Part shown: positions 34,063-43,435 of the stretch, piece by piece
Layout of the letters: the number at the start of each line of letters is the position of its first letter
How positions within the stretch are numbered: position 1 is the first letter of the stretch
Assembly: GCF_001423085.1 (NCBI RefSeq)
Contig: NZ_LMNU01000012.1
Location: forward strand, 576,185 to 640,184
Direction of reading: 5' to 3'
Origin: Methylobacterium sp. Leaf125
GTDB taxonomy: Bacteria; Pseudomonadota; Alphaproteobacteria; Rhizobiales; Beijerinckiaceae
DNA length: 64,000 nt
The notes under the pieces: model-generated
The model's database searches: none
What the model was told of the DNA's origin: nothing
Seen by the model: only the letters and a program-made list of their open reading frames with translations
Made by a program: the position numbers and the translations under genes

Positions 34063-34704
34063 CTACGGCGTGGTTTTCCACGGATTGATGATGCGCATCG
34101 CCGCCTGCTCCGGTTTCACGGACGAGTCGACGCTGGCGGGCATCACCTTACGCGCCTGCACCATCATCTTGCGGGCCTGATCGGCCGGGAGGGCGCCGAT
34201 GGGGAGCATCATCGCGGTAAGCTGGTTGCGGGTTCGCCGATCGACGAAGTCGGAGCGGCCGATGCTCTCGAAATCGCGGGCGGTGTGCTGGTCGTCACGC
34301 CGTCCGGTGAACACCTTCGGACCGTCCTTCATCACCACGATGTCGCCCGGACGCAGGGTCTCGTCCTTCATGAAGGCGGCCGCGGGGCCGGCCTTCATAT
34401 CCAGGGGCGTCTGGCGATCCGTGACCTTGATCTGCAGGGGCTCGGACTTCGGAAGCGCAGCGTAGCGAATCTTCGGACGCTGACGCGTGGCCTTCCGGAT
34501 CGAGCGCCGGGCCTGCTGGTAGTCGAAGCCGGGATCGGCCGTCGGCGTGGGTGCCACTTGCTGCGCCGGCCGTGCGGGCGCAAAGAGCAGGTCGAACAGG
34601 TTCCCATCGGCGCTCTGGGCGCTCGCCGGCACCGTGAGCATCATCAGTCCGAAAACGGGGGCGGCCACAGCGCGCGAGGCTGCGGAGAGCGGAATCGTCG
34701 GCAT
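34063..34704 (-). CDS. Exported hypothetical protein
   Basis: A 213-residue protein with an N-terminal signal peptide (VFGLMMLTVPASAQ, cleavage likely near residue 30). The mature part starts with a Pro/Ala-rich linker, then a basic segment QARRSIRKATRQRPKIRYAALP. It then has a compact region around KDETLRPGDIVVMKDGPKVFTG and ends AAMRIINPWKTTP. I do not recognise the family. It converges on the chemoreceptor gene with 6 bp between stops. Confidence 0.7.
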   Translation of the reverse strand: MPTIPLSAASRAVAAPVFGLMMLTVPASAQSADGNLFDLLFAPARPAQQVAPTPTADPGFDYQQARRSIRKATRQRPKIRYAALPKSEPLQIKVTDRQTPLDMKAGPAAAFMKDETLRPGDIVVMKDGPKVFTGRRDDQHTARDFESIGRSDFVDRRTRNQLTAMMLPIGALPADQARKMMVQARKVMPASVDSSVKPEQAAMRIINPWKTTP

Positions 34705-34886
34705 CGATGTCTCCGAGTGGGGCGCCCGACTGCGCGTCGAGATGACCCCTTAACAAAAGCACAACCTGAACAGTTCCAAGGTTTTCAAAAGATGGTGAGG
34801 GCTGCGCCAAGACTTCGCGAGCATGCTTTCGGAGCCGCGAAGAGAATAAAGTCCGCTGCGGACCGCGTCCTCGGACCGACCGCCTG

Positions 34887-36311
34887 ATGGTCGCCAGCGA
34901 ACATCTGATTCCACGGCCGCATCAGCGATCGGCGCGCGATGCGATGCTGGCTGCCCGCGCGGCAGGCCGGACGGGATTTCTGCTCGGCGACACGACCGGC
35001 CTCGGCAAGACCCTGTCGGTCTGGAGTGCGGTCGCGGCCATGCCCGAGCGCGAGGTGCTCATCGTCTGCCCCAAGGGCGCGATGCCCCAGTGGCGGCGCA
35101 CGATCGCTTTGTCGGGTCTGGGCGAGAAGGCGGTGACGCTGACCAACTACGAGCGCACCAAGGCGCTGATGGCACCGCCACCCCCCAGCAACCGACGCTC
35201 GACCCGCGCGAAGAACAATGCGCTCGCCCGGCACGGCACACCGAAGCGGACCTGGCCCCTCGTGATCTTCGACGAAAGCCACCGCATCCGAAACCCGTAC
35301 GCCCAGCAGAGCCTCGTCTGCCGGCAGATCGCCGAGACGGCCGCCTTCACGATTTATCTCAGTGCTACGGCCGGCCAGGCCCCGCACGAGCTCTCCTATC
35401 TCGGGCGCCTGCTGGGGGAGGCCGCGGGCCAGCCCACCACGACCCTGGCAGAATTCCGGGGGCTCATGCAGCGTCTCGGAATCGGCCGGGCCAAGGGCCG
35501 CTGGACCAACTGGTCCTGGGACGCGAACCCGCGCGATTGTACGGTGATGGCCGATCTGCTGTTCAAGGGAGATCGGGCGATCGGCCTGCGTCGGCGCCCC
35601 GGCGACATCGCCGGCTGGCCTGAGGTGCAACGCGCCCTCAGTGCGGTCGCTCTCACACCGTCCGAACGCCGCCTCTACGACGCCACCTGGCGCGAGTTCC
35701 GCCGGGAGTGGGGCCTTCTCGGCGGCAGCACCCGCAAGCCGGCCGGATGGGCGGCGGACCTGCGCTTCCGCCAGAAGGCGAGCCTGCTCCGGGCCTCGGG
35801 TACCACCGCCTTCGCCGATCTCCTGATGGAGGACGGCCACGCGGTTGCGATCTCGGTGGCTTTCCTGGAGACGGCCGCCGCGCTGGTGGAGGCCCTCCGG
35901 GCGGCGGGCTGGCGAGCCGACGCGATCACCGGCACGCAGTCGGGCGAGGCGAACGAGGGGGTGCGGCTCGCCTTTCAGACCGGCGCGCTCGACGCCGTCG
36001 TCTTCACGGTGACGGAATCGATCTCGCTGCACGCCCACGAGATGCCGGGGGGCGAGAAGCCCCGCGCACTCATCGTCCACGACCTGCGTCACAGCGCGAT
36101 CCAGCTGACGCAGATCGAGGGCCGCTGCCACCGGGACGGACAGCAGGCGACGATCTACTACGCCCTGGCCGAGGGCACGGTGGAGGAGAGCATCGCCGCG
36201 ACCGTCGTCGGGCGCATGGCCTCGATGGACGCCATGGCCGGCGAGGACACCGCGCTCATCGACGCGATCGCCCAGGCCATCGCCGAGGTGCAGAACGGCG
36301 CGGCCGCCTGA
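34887..36311 (+). CDS. SNF2-like superfamily 2 helicase/ATPase (small, orphan)
   Basis: A 474-residue protein consisting of little more than the two RecA-like helicase lobes. Motif I is LLGDTTGLGKT near residue 33, motif II FDESHRIRN (DESH instead of DEAH), motif III LSATAG, and motif VI QIEGRCHRDGQQ near the end, the last being SNF2-like. It resembles phage or mobile-element SNF2 helicases that lack accessory domains. The neighbours are an exported protein and a holin-like gene. I see no restriction or defence partner. Composition is not obviously foreign. Confidence 0.85.
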   Translation: MVASEHLIPRPHQRSARDAMLAARAAGRTGFLLGDTTGLGKTLSVWSAVAAMPEREVLIVCPKGAMPQWRRTIALSGLGEKAVTLTNYERTKALMAPPPPSNRRSTRAKNNALARHGTPKRTWPLVIFDESHRIRNPYAQQSLVCRQIAETAAFTIYLSATAGQAPHELSYLGRLLGEAAGQPTTTLAEFRGLMQRLGIGRAKGRWTNWSWDANPRDCTVMADLLFKGDRAIGLRRRPGDIAGWPEVQRALSAVALTPSERRLYDATWREFRREWGLLGGSTRKPAGWAADLRFRQKASLLRASGTTAFADLLMEDGHAVAISVAFLETAAALVEALRAAGWRADAITGTQSGEANEGVRLAFQTGALDAVVFTVTESISLHAHEMPGGEKPRALIVHDLRHSAIQLTQIEGRCHRDGQQATIYYALAEGTVEESIAATVVGRMASMDAMAGEDTALIDAIAQAIAEVQNGAAA

Positions 36312-36329
36312 GCGCGACCGCCTTTCGCT

Positions 36330-36354
36330 GGAACGGGATCGAACCGCCACGGTT
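36330..36354 (+). promoter_or_regulatory. Near-consensus sigma-EcfG promoter before the holin-like gene
   Basis: GGAAC (36330-36334), a 16-base spacer, then GGTT (36351-36354). The established consensus is GGAAC-N16/17-CGTT, so this has one mismatch at the -10 element. It lies about 60 bp before the ATG at 36416. The same GGTT variant precedes the KGG-repeat gene at 49723. Confidence 0.55.
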
Positions 36355-36415
36355 GTGGCCATCAGGGTCCCGTCTCCGCAGACGACCCCCACACGACGAA
36401 ACGAGGACCGCCCCG

Positions 36416-36808
36416 ATGGCACGACCGACGCCGAGCCTTGCCCGCCTGATCAGCGAGGGCCTGCGCCATGGCGGCGATCTCGTCGGCCGGGAACTCGAGC
36501 TGATGCGGCGCGAGACGGATGGGAACATCCGCGCGATCCTGGGCCTCGTCGCCCGGTTCGGCACCGCGCTCACCCTCGTGGTCGCCGCCTTGGTGATGCT
36601 GTTCGTCGCGCTGGTGAAAGGTATCGCCGCCCTGATCGGATCCGAAATCCTGGCGGCGCTGATCGTCGGGGCGCCCTTCGCCGGGATCGCCCTCATCCTG
36701 ATGGTGCTCGGCCTGCGACGGATGGACCGTTCCAACCTGCTGCCGCGCCGCTTCGAGCGCCAGGTCGAGAAGGACGCCGCCCTGGTGACCGGCCGCGTCG
36801 CCGACTAA
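36416..36808 (+). CDS. Phage holin-family membrane protein (chromosomal, Holin_3_6 type)
   Basis: A 130-residue protein with two adjacent membrane helices (FGTALTLVVAALVMLFVALVKGIAALIG and ILAALIVGAPFAGIALILMVLGL). Amphipathic ends flank them: an N-terminal SLARLISEGLRHGGDLVGRELELMRRE and a charged tail. It matches the putative holin-X/DUF1469-type family, which is common in bacterial chromosomes and often stress-related rather than lytic. A near-consensus sigma-EcfG promoter precedes it. Confidence 0.8.
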   Translation: MARPTPSLARLISEGLRHGGDLVGRELELMRRETDGNIRAILGLVARFGTALTLVVAALVMLFVALVKGIAALIGSEILAALIVGAPFAGIALILMVLGLRRMDRSNLLPRRFERQVEKDAALVTGRVAD

Positions 36809-36811
36809 GCC

Positions 36812-37261
36812 TCAGGCCTTCTGGAGGGTGCCGAGCAACGCGTCCTTGTCGACGCCGAGCGCCGCCGCAATCTCGGCCAGGGCAGCGTGCTCAGGCTCGC
36901 TGATCCCCGCCTGATCGGCGACGTCCGCGGCAATCAGGAACACGCTGGTGCGCTGCGCAATCTCGCGCTCGGCGATGACAGCGACGAAGTGCAGGTTCTC
37001 GGCGCGTCCGGCGCGAGTGCGGGCGCGGGCGATCCCCTCGAACAGCTCGGCCTCCAGCTTCAGGGTGTCGTAGCCCCGCTCGAGGATCGGGTTGGCCCGC
37101 ATACCGGCGAGTGCGACCTCGATCTCCTCCTCGTCGATCTCGTAATCCGCCAGGATGACGTTGGCCGAGGCCGAGACCGCCGCCTCCATCAGCGCACGGT
37201 CGCCGAGATAGGCGCCCATGGTCTGAGAAAAGCGTCCGACGAAGTCCTGAAACACACCCAT
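36812..37261 (-). CDS. TerB-family protein
   Basis: A 149-residue acidic protein with the TerB fold: helical, with the metal-binding-like acidic stretch LADYEIDEEEIEVALAGM near residue 37 and IAADVADQAGISEPEHAALAEIAAALGV at the end. TerB proteins occur in tellurite or stress clusters and in many stand-alone contexts. Here no other ter genes are present. It converges on the holin-like gene with 3 bp between stops. Confidence 0.85.
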   Translation of the reverse strand: MGVFQDFVGRFSQTMGAYLGDRALMEAAVSASANVILADYEIDEEEIEVALAGMRANPILERGYDTLKLEAELFEGIARARTRAGRAENLHFVAVIAEREIAQRTSVFLIAADVADQAGISEPEHAALAEIAAALGVDKDALLGTLQKA

Positions 37262-37376
37262 CCGCTTCCCCGAAGACTTTCACACTGGGCGCCACCCGGA
37301 TCCGGCCGGGCCATCCCATGACAAGATTTTTGCATCAAGAGCTTGGCGCCGGAGGCGTGTCAACGCAGTCCCTGCC

Positions 37377-38429
37377 TCACGGCTTGCGCGCCTTGGGCGG
37401 ATAATCGTGGACGTCCCCCTGCGGATCGGTCACCCGCCACCCGGTGCCGCTTGCGGCGAGATAATCGGGCCCGGCCGGGACCTTGCCGTGCCCGCCCGGG
37501 ATATCGAGGACGTAGAGGGGCTGGGCGAGGCCCGAGAGGCGTCCCCGCAAGGACCGGACGAGGTCGCGGCCCGCGGCGAGGTCGGTCCGGAGGTGCCCGG
37601 TCCCGGGCGCGAGGTCGCCGTGATGCAGGTAGTACGGCTTGATCCGATTCTCGACGAAACGGCGCATCAAGAGGGCGAGCGTCTCCGGATCGTCGTTGAT
37701 CCCGGCAAGCAGCACGGTCTGGCTCACCATCGGGATGCCGGCATCGACGAGGCGCGCCACCGCCGCGCAGGCCGCCGGGGTGAACTCGCGGGGGTGGTTG
37801 GCGTGCAGGGCGACGAAGACTGCGCCGTTGAAGCGCTTCAGGGCCGCGATGAGGTCGGGGCCGACGGTGCCCGGCTCCACGACCGGGACCCGGGTGTGGA
37901 AGCGCAGCACCCGCACGTGCGGGATTGCCGCGAGGGACGCGGCGATCTGGGCGAGCCGGCGCGGCGCCAGGGCGAAGGGGTCGCCGCCGGTGACCACCAC
38001 CTCCCAGATCTCCGGCCGTTCCGCGATATAGGCGAAGGCCCGGGCGAGATCGGCCTCGCTCAGGGTGCCGAGCCCTTCCGGCCCGACCATCTCGCGCCGG
38101 AAACAGAAGCGACAATAGACCGGGCACACGTGCAGCGGCTTCAGGAGCACCCGGTCCGGGTAGCGATGGACCAGGCCAGGCAAGGGGCTGTGGGCCCCGT
38201 CGCCGATGGGGTCGGCCTGCTCCTCGGCCTGCGTGTCCAACTCCTCGGCCCGGGGCAGGAACTGGCGGGCGATCGGATCCGCCGGATCGTGCGGGTCGAT
38301 CAAGTCGGCCATGTCGGCCGTAACGGAGACGGCATAGCGGGCCGCCACGGCCTCCAGGGCCGGTAGGTCGGCAGGGGCCACGAGCCCCGCACGGGCGAGA
38401 TCGGCGGGCCGGCGCAGGGACGTCCTCAT
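37377..38429 (-). CDS. epmB: Lysine 2,3-aminomutase-like radical SAM protein (EF-P modification, EpmB)
   Basis: A 350-residue radical SAM/PLP enzyme. The cluster motif CPVYCRFCFR is near residue 108, and the PLP-lysine region is HGKVPAGPDYL near the C-terminus. EpmB converts L-lysine to (R)-beta-lysine, which EpmA then attaches to elongation factor P. The ATG at 38429 overlaps the epmA stop by 4 bp, and efp is divergent next door, so an EF-P function is far more likely than catabolic lysine mutase activity. Confidence 0.92.
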   Translation of the reverse strand: MRTSLRRPADLARAGLVAPADLPALEAVAARYAVSVTADMADLIDPHDPADPIARQFLPRAEELDTQAEEQADPIGDGAHSPLPGLVHRYPDRVLLKPLHVCPVYCRFCFRREMVGPEGLGTLSEADLARAFAYIAERPEIWEVVVTGGDPFALAPRRLAQIAASLAAIPHVRVLRFHTRVPVVEPGTVGPDLIAALKRFNGAVFVALHANHPREFTPAACAAVARLVDAGIPMVSQTVLLAGINDDPETLALLMRRFVENRIKPYYLHHGDLAPGTGHLRTDLAAGRDLVRSLRGRLSGLAQPLYVLDIPGGHGKVPAGPDYLAASGTGWRVTDPQGDVHDYPPKARKP

Positions 38430-39478
38430 CGCGCCGGCCCCGCCACCGGCGTCCAGAGCACGTCCTCGATGTGGCGGGCATCGGTCGCCAGCATGACGAG
38501 GCGGTCGAGGCCGAGGGCGATGCCGCTCGCCTCCGGCATGACCGCCAGGGCGTCGAGGAAGTCCTCGTCGATCGGGTAGGTCTCGCCGTAGACGCGCGCC
38601 TTCTCGGCCATTTCCAGGGTGAAACGCCGGCGCTGCTCGTCGGCATCGGTGAGTTCGCCGAAGGCGTTGGCGAGTTCGACGCCGCAAGCATAGAGCTCGA
38701 AGCGCTCGGCCACGCGCGGGTCGCGCGGGCTCGGCCGGGCCAGGGCGGCCTCGCTCACGGGGTACTCGCACAGGATCGTCGGGCGCCCGAGCCCGAGATG
38801 CGGTTCGATCCGCGCCACCAGGACCCGGCTGAACAGGTCGGCCCAGGTGTCGTCCTCGGCGACCCGGAGCCCCGCCCCGGCCACGGCCGCCGCGAGCGCC
38901 GCCCGGTCGGTGGTCCCGTCGGTAGCGATGGTGGCGAGGAGGTCGATGCCGGCACGCGCGGCGAAGGCCTCCGCCAGGGTGACGCGATCGGGCTCCGCGA
39001 AGGGATCGGCCGCGCGGCCGCGATGGCGCAGCGTCGGGACCCCCGCCGTCTCGGCGGCGAGCGCCAGGAGCTTGGCCCCGTCGCGCATCAGGGCGGTATA
39101 GTCTGCCCCGGCCCGGTACCATTCGAGCATCGTGAATTCCGGGTGATGCAAGGGCCCGCGCTCGCGATTGCGATAGACGCGGGCGAAGCTGACGAGGCGC
39201 GGCTCGCCAGCGGCCAAGAGCTTCTTGCAGGCGAATTCCGGCGAGGTGTGCAGGTAGAGCGGCCGCCGCGCGCCGTCCGGCCCCAGGGACTCGGTGGCGA
39301 AGGCCGAGAGGTGGGCCTCGTTGCCGGGCGACACCTGCAGCGCGGCGGCCTCGACCTCGACGAAGTCGGCCGCCGCGAAATGCGCCCGGAACGCCGCGAC
39401 GATACGGTTGCGCACCATCAGGGCCGGCCGACGGTCGGCGTGGCGATGGGGCGCCCACCAGGGGGAGGGGGTGTTCAT
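38426..39478 (-). CDS. epmA: EF-P lysine lysyltransferase (EpmA/GenX/PoxA)
   Basis: A 350-residue paralogue of the class II lysyl-tRNA synthetase catalytic core that lacks the anticodon-binding domain. Motif 2 is FARVYRNRERGPLHHPEFTMLEWYRA and motif 3 is GIALGLDRLVMLATDA. It activates beta-lysine and transfers it to a conserved lysine of EF-P. It forms an overlapping pair with epmB and is divergent from efp, with 182 bp between starts. Confidence 0.95.
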   Translation of the reverse strand: MNTPSPWWAPHRHADRRPALMVRNRIVAAFRAHFAAADFVEVEAAALQVSPGNEAHLSAFATESLGPDGARRPLYLHTSPEFACKKLLAAGEPRLVSFARVYRNRERGPLHHPEFTMLEWYRAGADYTALMRDGAKLLALAAETAGVPTLRHRGRAADPFAEPDRVTLAEAFAARAGIDLLATIATDGTTDRAALAAAVAGAGLRVAEDDTWADLFSRVLVARIEPHLGLGRPTILCEYPVSEAALARPSPRDPRVAERFELYACGVELANAFGELTDADEQRRRFTLEMAEKARVYGETYPIDEDFLDALAVMPEASGIALGLDRLVMLATDARHIEDVLWTPVAGPAR

Positions 39479-39660
39479 GCGGCGAGCTTTGCGACCTGCT
39501 TCAGATCTGAAATCGACATCCCGGGAGTGGCGTCTCGCGGAGCGACTGGCAACGGTGGCGCGGATAGGTTAGTGGCGGAGCCAAGATGTCGCTCCCGCGG
39601 AGAGATCCGCGTCGGGGCGCCGAGTCGTTTCTCTCAACGAACACAGCAGGACCAGACCCC

Positions 39661-40227
39661 GTGAAGGTGATCGCCTCTACGCTCCGCAAGGGCAACGTCG
39701 TCGACAAGGATGGCAAGCTCTACGTCATCCTGACGGTCGAGAACATCCACCCCGGCAAGGGGACCCCGGTGACCCAACTCGACATGCGCCGCATCACCGA
39801 CGGCGTGAAGGTATCCGAGCGCTACCGCACCACGGAATCGGTCGAGCGCGCCTTCGTCGAGGACCGGGAGCACACCTTCCTCTACGAGGACGGCGAGGGC
39901 TTCCACTTCATGAACCCCGAGAATTACGACCAGGTCGCGATCCCCAAGGACGTCGTCGGCAGCGCCGCGCCGTACCTGCAGGAAGGCATGGCCGTCATGG
40001 TCTCCACCCACAACGGCGTGGCGCTGACCCTCGACCTGCCGCAGCGCGTCGTCCTCGAAGTCACCGAGACCGAGCCGGCGATGAAGGGTCAGACGGCCTC
40101 CTCGTCCTACAAGCCCGCGATCCTCTCCAACGGCGTCCGCACCGCCGTGCCGCCGCACATCGCCGTCGGCACCCGCGTGGTGATCATGACCGAGGACGGC
40201 TCCTACGTGGAGCGCGCCAAGGACTGA
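39661..40227 (+). CDS. efp: Translation elongation factor P
   Basis: A 188-residue, three-domain factor that relieves ribosome stalling at polyproline. The start is a GTG at 39661; the 25 codons upstream are open but not conserved. The modification lysine is Lys33 in the tip loop IHPGKGTPV, equivalent to the modified Lys of E. coli EF-P. The presence of epmB and epmA next door indicates beta-lysylation at this position. Confidence 0.97.
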   Translation: MKVIASTLRKGNVVDKDGKLYVILTVENIHPGKGTPVTQLDMRRITDGVKVSERYRTTESVERAFVEDREHTFLYEDGEGFHFMNPENYDQVAIPKDVVGSAAPYLQEGMAVMVSTHNGVALTLDLPQRVVLEVTETEPAMKGQTASSSYKPAILSNGVRTAVPPHIAVGTRVVIMTEDGSYVERAKD

Positions 40228-40252
40228 GCGCCCCCGGGATCGCGCGCCGGCC

Positions 40253-41242
40253 TCACGGAGCCGGCGCCGATCCTTCCGCCGCCTCGTAGCAGCCCTGTGA
40301 CAGCCCCTGGGCCCGCAGGCGCTCCTCGGCGGTGAAGCTGCGCGGCCGGTCCGCCCAGAGGTTTTCCCGGCGAAACGCGTCCGAAACGCAGGCCGCCGCC
40401 CGGGTACAGGCTTGGGTCTCGCCCCCCGTCGCGAGGCAGTTGCGCACGTAGAGTGCCCGGAACTCCGCCACCCCCGCCTGCGGGTGCGGGCCCGTCAGGC
40501 TGACGATGCCCGTGAAGAGTCCCATCAGGATCGGCTGGTGGATCAGGTAGATCGCCAGGCTGTGGCGCCCGGCCCAGGCCAGCCCCCGCGCGAGGCGGCC
40601 GGAGGCCGTCCAGGTCGCGAGCCACGAGCGGCGGACGGTGGCCAGCCCGTACAGGGCCATCGCGACACCGGCGAGAACCATCGCGAACCAGGGAAACAGC
40701 GGCACGTAATCGTTGGTCTGCGGCATGGTGCGACCGAGGCCAAGGAAGGACAGCAACGGCGTGTCGAGGATCTCCCCCGAGATCAGATGCGGTCCCGCGA
40801 GGACGAGCGCCGCGGCAAGTACCGAAGCCCAGCGTGGCAGTCTCCTGACGAAGGGGAGCGCCAGCACGCTCGAGACGGCGATGCAGTGCAGGATGCCGAA
40901 GAAGATGTAGTTCGACGGATCGGTGATGAGGGTCGCGACGGTCACGAGCAGCGCCGCACCGGCGATCCGAGCCAGCCGCAGGACGAACGGCCGCGCCGCG
41001 AAGCGCTCGTCGTTCATCAGCACGAGACCGATCCCGACCAGAATTAGGAAGCTTCCGGCGATCCCGTGCGCGGCGAGCCTGCCCGACGGTGTCAACGCGT
41101 AGTTTTCGGGCGTGAGCCGCAGAGCCCCGAGATCCCAGGTGGCGTGATAGAGCGCCATCGCCACGAGGGCGATGCCACGCGAGACGTCGAGGGCCGCGTA
41201 CCGGAACCGGGGTGAAACGGAAGAAGGAAGCGGGCGCATCAT
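40253..41242 (-). CDS. DUF1624/heparan-alpha-glucosaminide N-acetyltransferase-like membrane protein
   Basis: A 329-residue polytopic membrane protein with about eight helices. The N-terminus, RYAALDVSRGIALVAMALYHATWDLG, is the signature of the DUF1624 family, with a conserved Asp and the YH pair; AIYLIHQPIL comes near the end of the helical part. Relatives are membrane acetyl- or acyltransferases; the substrate here is unknown. A cysteine-containing soluble tail follows. The ATG at 41242 is chosen over an in-frame GTG 18 codons upstream. Confidence 0.85.
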   Translation of the reverse strand: MMRPLPSSVSPRFRYAALDVSRGIALVAMALYHATWDLGALRLTPENYALTPSGRLAAHGIAGSFLILVGIGLVLMNDERFAARPFVLRLARIAGAALLVTVATLITDPSNYIFFGILHCIAVSSVLALPFVRRLPRWASVLAAALVLAGPHLISGEILDTPLLSFLGLGRTMPQTNDYVPLFPWFAMVLAGVAMALYGLATVRRSWLATWTASGRLARGLAWAGRHSLAIYLIHQPILMGLFTGIVSLTGPHPQAGVAEFRALYVRNCLATGGETQACTRAAACVSDAFRRENLWADRPRSFTAEERLRAQGLSQGCYEAAEGSAPAP

Positions 41243-41543
41243 CGCGCAGGCCCTAGCATCGATCCCGCACGGTCGCGACGGCCGGGCCTGGATCACAGAC
41301 TCTATGCTCTTCCGCTCCGGTGCTTAACAAATTTTGATCACCCACACGCAAAGCCTAAAAATACTAAAGCTTGGCCAGGGCTTAGGGTTCAGTCGGTGGG
41401 GGTGGGCTGTTGCCTTCGCACCGCCCTGCCGAACAATGCGGCATTGAAGTCCAGCGCGGATCGCCAAACGGGCTTCCGCCGAGTCATGACTTTGTTAATC
41501 TCTGGTGCGGGTCGCGAGACGTGATTCGGTGTGGGTTGCTTAC

Positions 41544-42161
41544 ATGTCTGACGATTTCGGTTCAGGCCCCTTCGGGCAGCGTTCGTCGGGCGAGCAGGAC
41601 GACACCCGCGCCCTCGAGGGTCAGGGCGCTGAGGCGCAGCGACCGCTCGACCTCACGGAGGTCTCGGGCCGGATCAAGTGGTTCGACGTGGCAAAGGGTT
41701 TCGGCTTCATCGTGCCGGACGACGGCTCGGCCGACGTGCTCCTCCACATCACCTGTCTGCGCCGGGACGGGCATCAGAGTGCCAGCGAGGGCGCTCGCGT
41801 GGTGGTGGAGGCTACGGAGCGGCCTCGCGGCTGGCAGGCCTTTCGGGTCATCTCCCTCGATCAGTCGACCGCGCTTCACCCCTCCGAACTGCCTCTGCCG
41901 CGCACCCACGTTACGGTCACGCCGACCAGCGGCCTCGAAACCGCCGTGGTGAAGTGGTTCAACCGCCTGCGCGGCTTCGGATTCCTCAGCCGCGGCGACG
42001 GGACGCCGGACATCTTCGTTCACATGGAGACGCTCCGCCGTTACGGAATCGCCGAACTCAAGCCGGGCGAGACCGTTCTCGTCCGCTACGGCGATGGTTC
42101 CAAGGGCAAGATGGCCGCCGAAGTCCGGCTGCTCGACGGTGCGCTGCCCGCCTCACACTGA
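41544..42161 (+). CDS. Double cold-shock-domain protein
   Basis: A 205-residue protein with two cold-shock domains in tandem (about residues 40-105 and 133-200). RNP1-like motifs are AKGFGFI in the first and LRGFGFL in the second, and RNP2-like motifs are DVLLHIT and DIFVHME. Double-domain proteins of this kind are common in alphaproteobacteria and bind single-stranded nucleic acid. The start MSDDFGSG is preferred over an upstream in-frame codon. An AT-rich leader of about 200 bp precedes the gene and could be regulatory. Confidence 0.92.
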   Translation: MSDDFGSGPFGQRSSGEQDDTRALEGQGAEAQRPLDLTEVSGRIKWFDVAKGFGFIVPDDGSADVLLHITCLRRDGHQSASEGARVVVEATERPRGWQAFRVISLDQSTALHPSELPLPRTHVTVTPTSGLETAVVKWFNRLRGFGFLSRGDGTPDIFVHMETLRRYGIAELKPGETVLVRYGDGSKGKMAAEVRLLDGALPASH

Positions 42162-42172
42162 CGGATGGTCCG

Positions 42173-42670
42173 GTGGTCACGCGACGTTTGATCGATTGGC
42201 GCGATGGATTTCGCGCGCTCCTCGCCCTTGCCGTGTTCGGGTTCATCCTCGGTCACGCAGCCGCGCAGGATGCGGCCTCCGGGCCGACAGAACCGCTCAG
42301 CATCGTCGGTCGCGAGGGACGGCACGTCTTCACGGTCGAGGTGATGCGAACGGACGCGGAGCGCTCGCGAGGGTTGATGTACCGGCGCACGATGGCGCCC
42401 GATCACGGCATGCTGTTCGATTTCGAAGCCTCTGCACCCGTGGCGATGTGGATGAAGAACACCTACCTGCCGCTCGACATGCTGTTCATTCGTGCCGATG
42501 GCACCATCGCGAAGATTGCGGCCGATACAGAGCCGCTTTCCACCAAGGTGATCCCCTCGAACGAGGCTGTCCTCTCCGTGCTGGAGCTGAATGCCGGTAC
42601 GGCCGCGCGCCTCAGGATCCATGCCGGCGATCGCGTGGAGCATGCCCTGTTCGCGCGGAAGCCACGCTAG
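42173..42670 (+). CDS. Exported DUF192 protein
   Basis: A 165-residue protein starting from a GTG 11 bp after the cold-shock gene. A signal peptide (ALLALAVFGFILGHAAAQ) is followed by the DUF192 domain, with ERSRGLMYRRTMAPDHGMLFDF, MWMKNTYLPLDMLFI and the terminal HAGDRVEHALF. The family is widespread and of unknown function. The tight spacing suggests co-transcription with the cold-shock gene. Confidence 0.88.
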   Translation: MVTRRLIDWRDGFRALLALAVFGFILGHAAAQDAASGPTEPLSIVGREGRHVFTVEVMRTDAERSRGLMYRRTMAPDHGMLFDFEASAPVAMWMKNTYLPLDMLFIRADGTIAKIAADTEPLSTKVIPSNEAVLSVLELNAGTAARLRIHAGDRVEHALFARKPR

Positions 42671-42807
42671 GGGTATCGTCGCCCACCCGAACACACCGAG
42701 AACAAAGGCTTGACGCCCGGTCGATTTATCCCCACTGTTCCCTCAATGTTCTGATCCATTTCGGGACGGCCACGCGGCGGCTCCGAACCTGGCGACGAGG
42801 GGACATC

Positions 42808-43338
42808 ATGTTCGACCTGCCTTTGGACGACTTGCCTCTAGACGACTTCACCCAGGACGACCTGTCGCCCAGCGCTGGGTGCGAGCCGGTTGAGGTCCTG
42901 TTCGAGAACGCCGACTGGCGTGTCGCCGCCGACGGCCTGGAGCATCGCGGGACCGGCTACTTCATCGCGCGGGAAACCCTTGCCCAACGGCGGGGCGATC
43001 TCTGGGAATGGCCGATGCATCTCGCCGAGAAGAGCTGGTGCACGCCGCGCAGCTTCCGCGAGGCGTTCCTTGCCGCCGTAACGGCGTTCGGGATCGAGAT
43101 GGACTCGGGCCTCTCGCAATCCTTCGCCATGGCCTTCGGGCTGGTCGCCGGCACCGGAACGCGACGGGGCGAGGCGGGCTTCGTGGCGCTGGGCGATCTC
43201 GTTCGGCCGAAGCCCGCGGGCTCCGGGGCGGCCCGGAAGCGCAACCCGACCGGCGAGACTCGGCTGGCGACGCGGCGCGTTGGCGCGCCGGTGGATTCGC
43301 GGACGGGCGAGGCGGCACGCCAGCGCGTCGCTCTCTGA
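42808..43338 (+). CDS. Hypothetical protein, probably conserved in the genus
   Basis: A 176-residue protein starting with an acidic repeat, LPLDDLPLDDFTQDD. A folded-looking region follows (WRVAADGLEHRGTGYFIARETLAQ and WEWPMHLAEKSWCTPRSFREAFLAAV), then a basic, disordered tail. There is no signal peptide or membrane helix. I do not recognise a family. The start at the ATG 42808 is preceded by GACGAGGGGACATC, a good ribosome binding site. Confidence 0.7.
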   Translation: MFDLPLDDLPLDDFTQDDLSPSAGCEPVEVLFENADWRVAADGLEHRGTGYFIARETLAQRRGDLWEWPMHLAEKSWCTPRSFREAFLAAVTAFGIEMDSGLSQSFAMAFGLVAGTGTRRGEAGFVALGDLVRPKPAGSGAARKRNPTGETRLATRRVGAPVDSRTGEAARQRVAL

Positions 43339-43435
43339 GACTGTTCGGCCCGGCGTCGAGCCCTAATTTCCTGGCTGCGATCCAGGATGTCTTCGTCCGA
43401 CGAGATCGCTTCTCCCAGATCGCCCCGGGATCATC

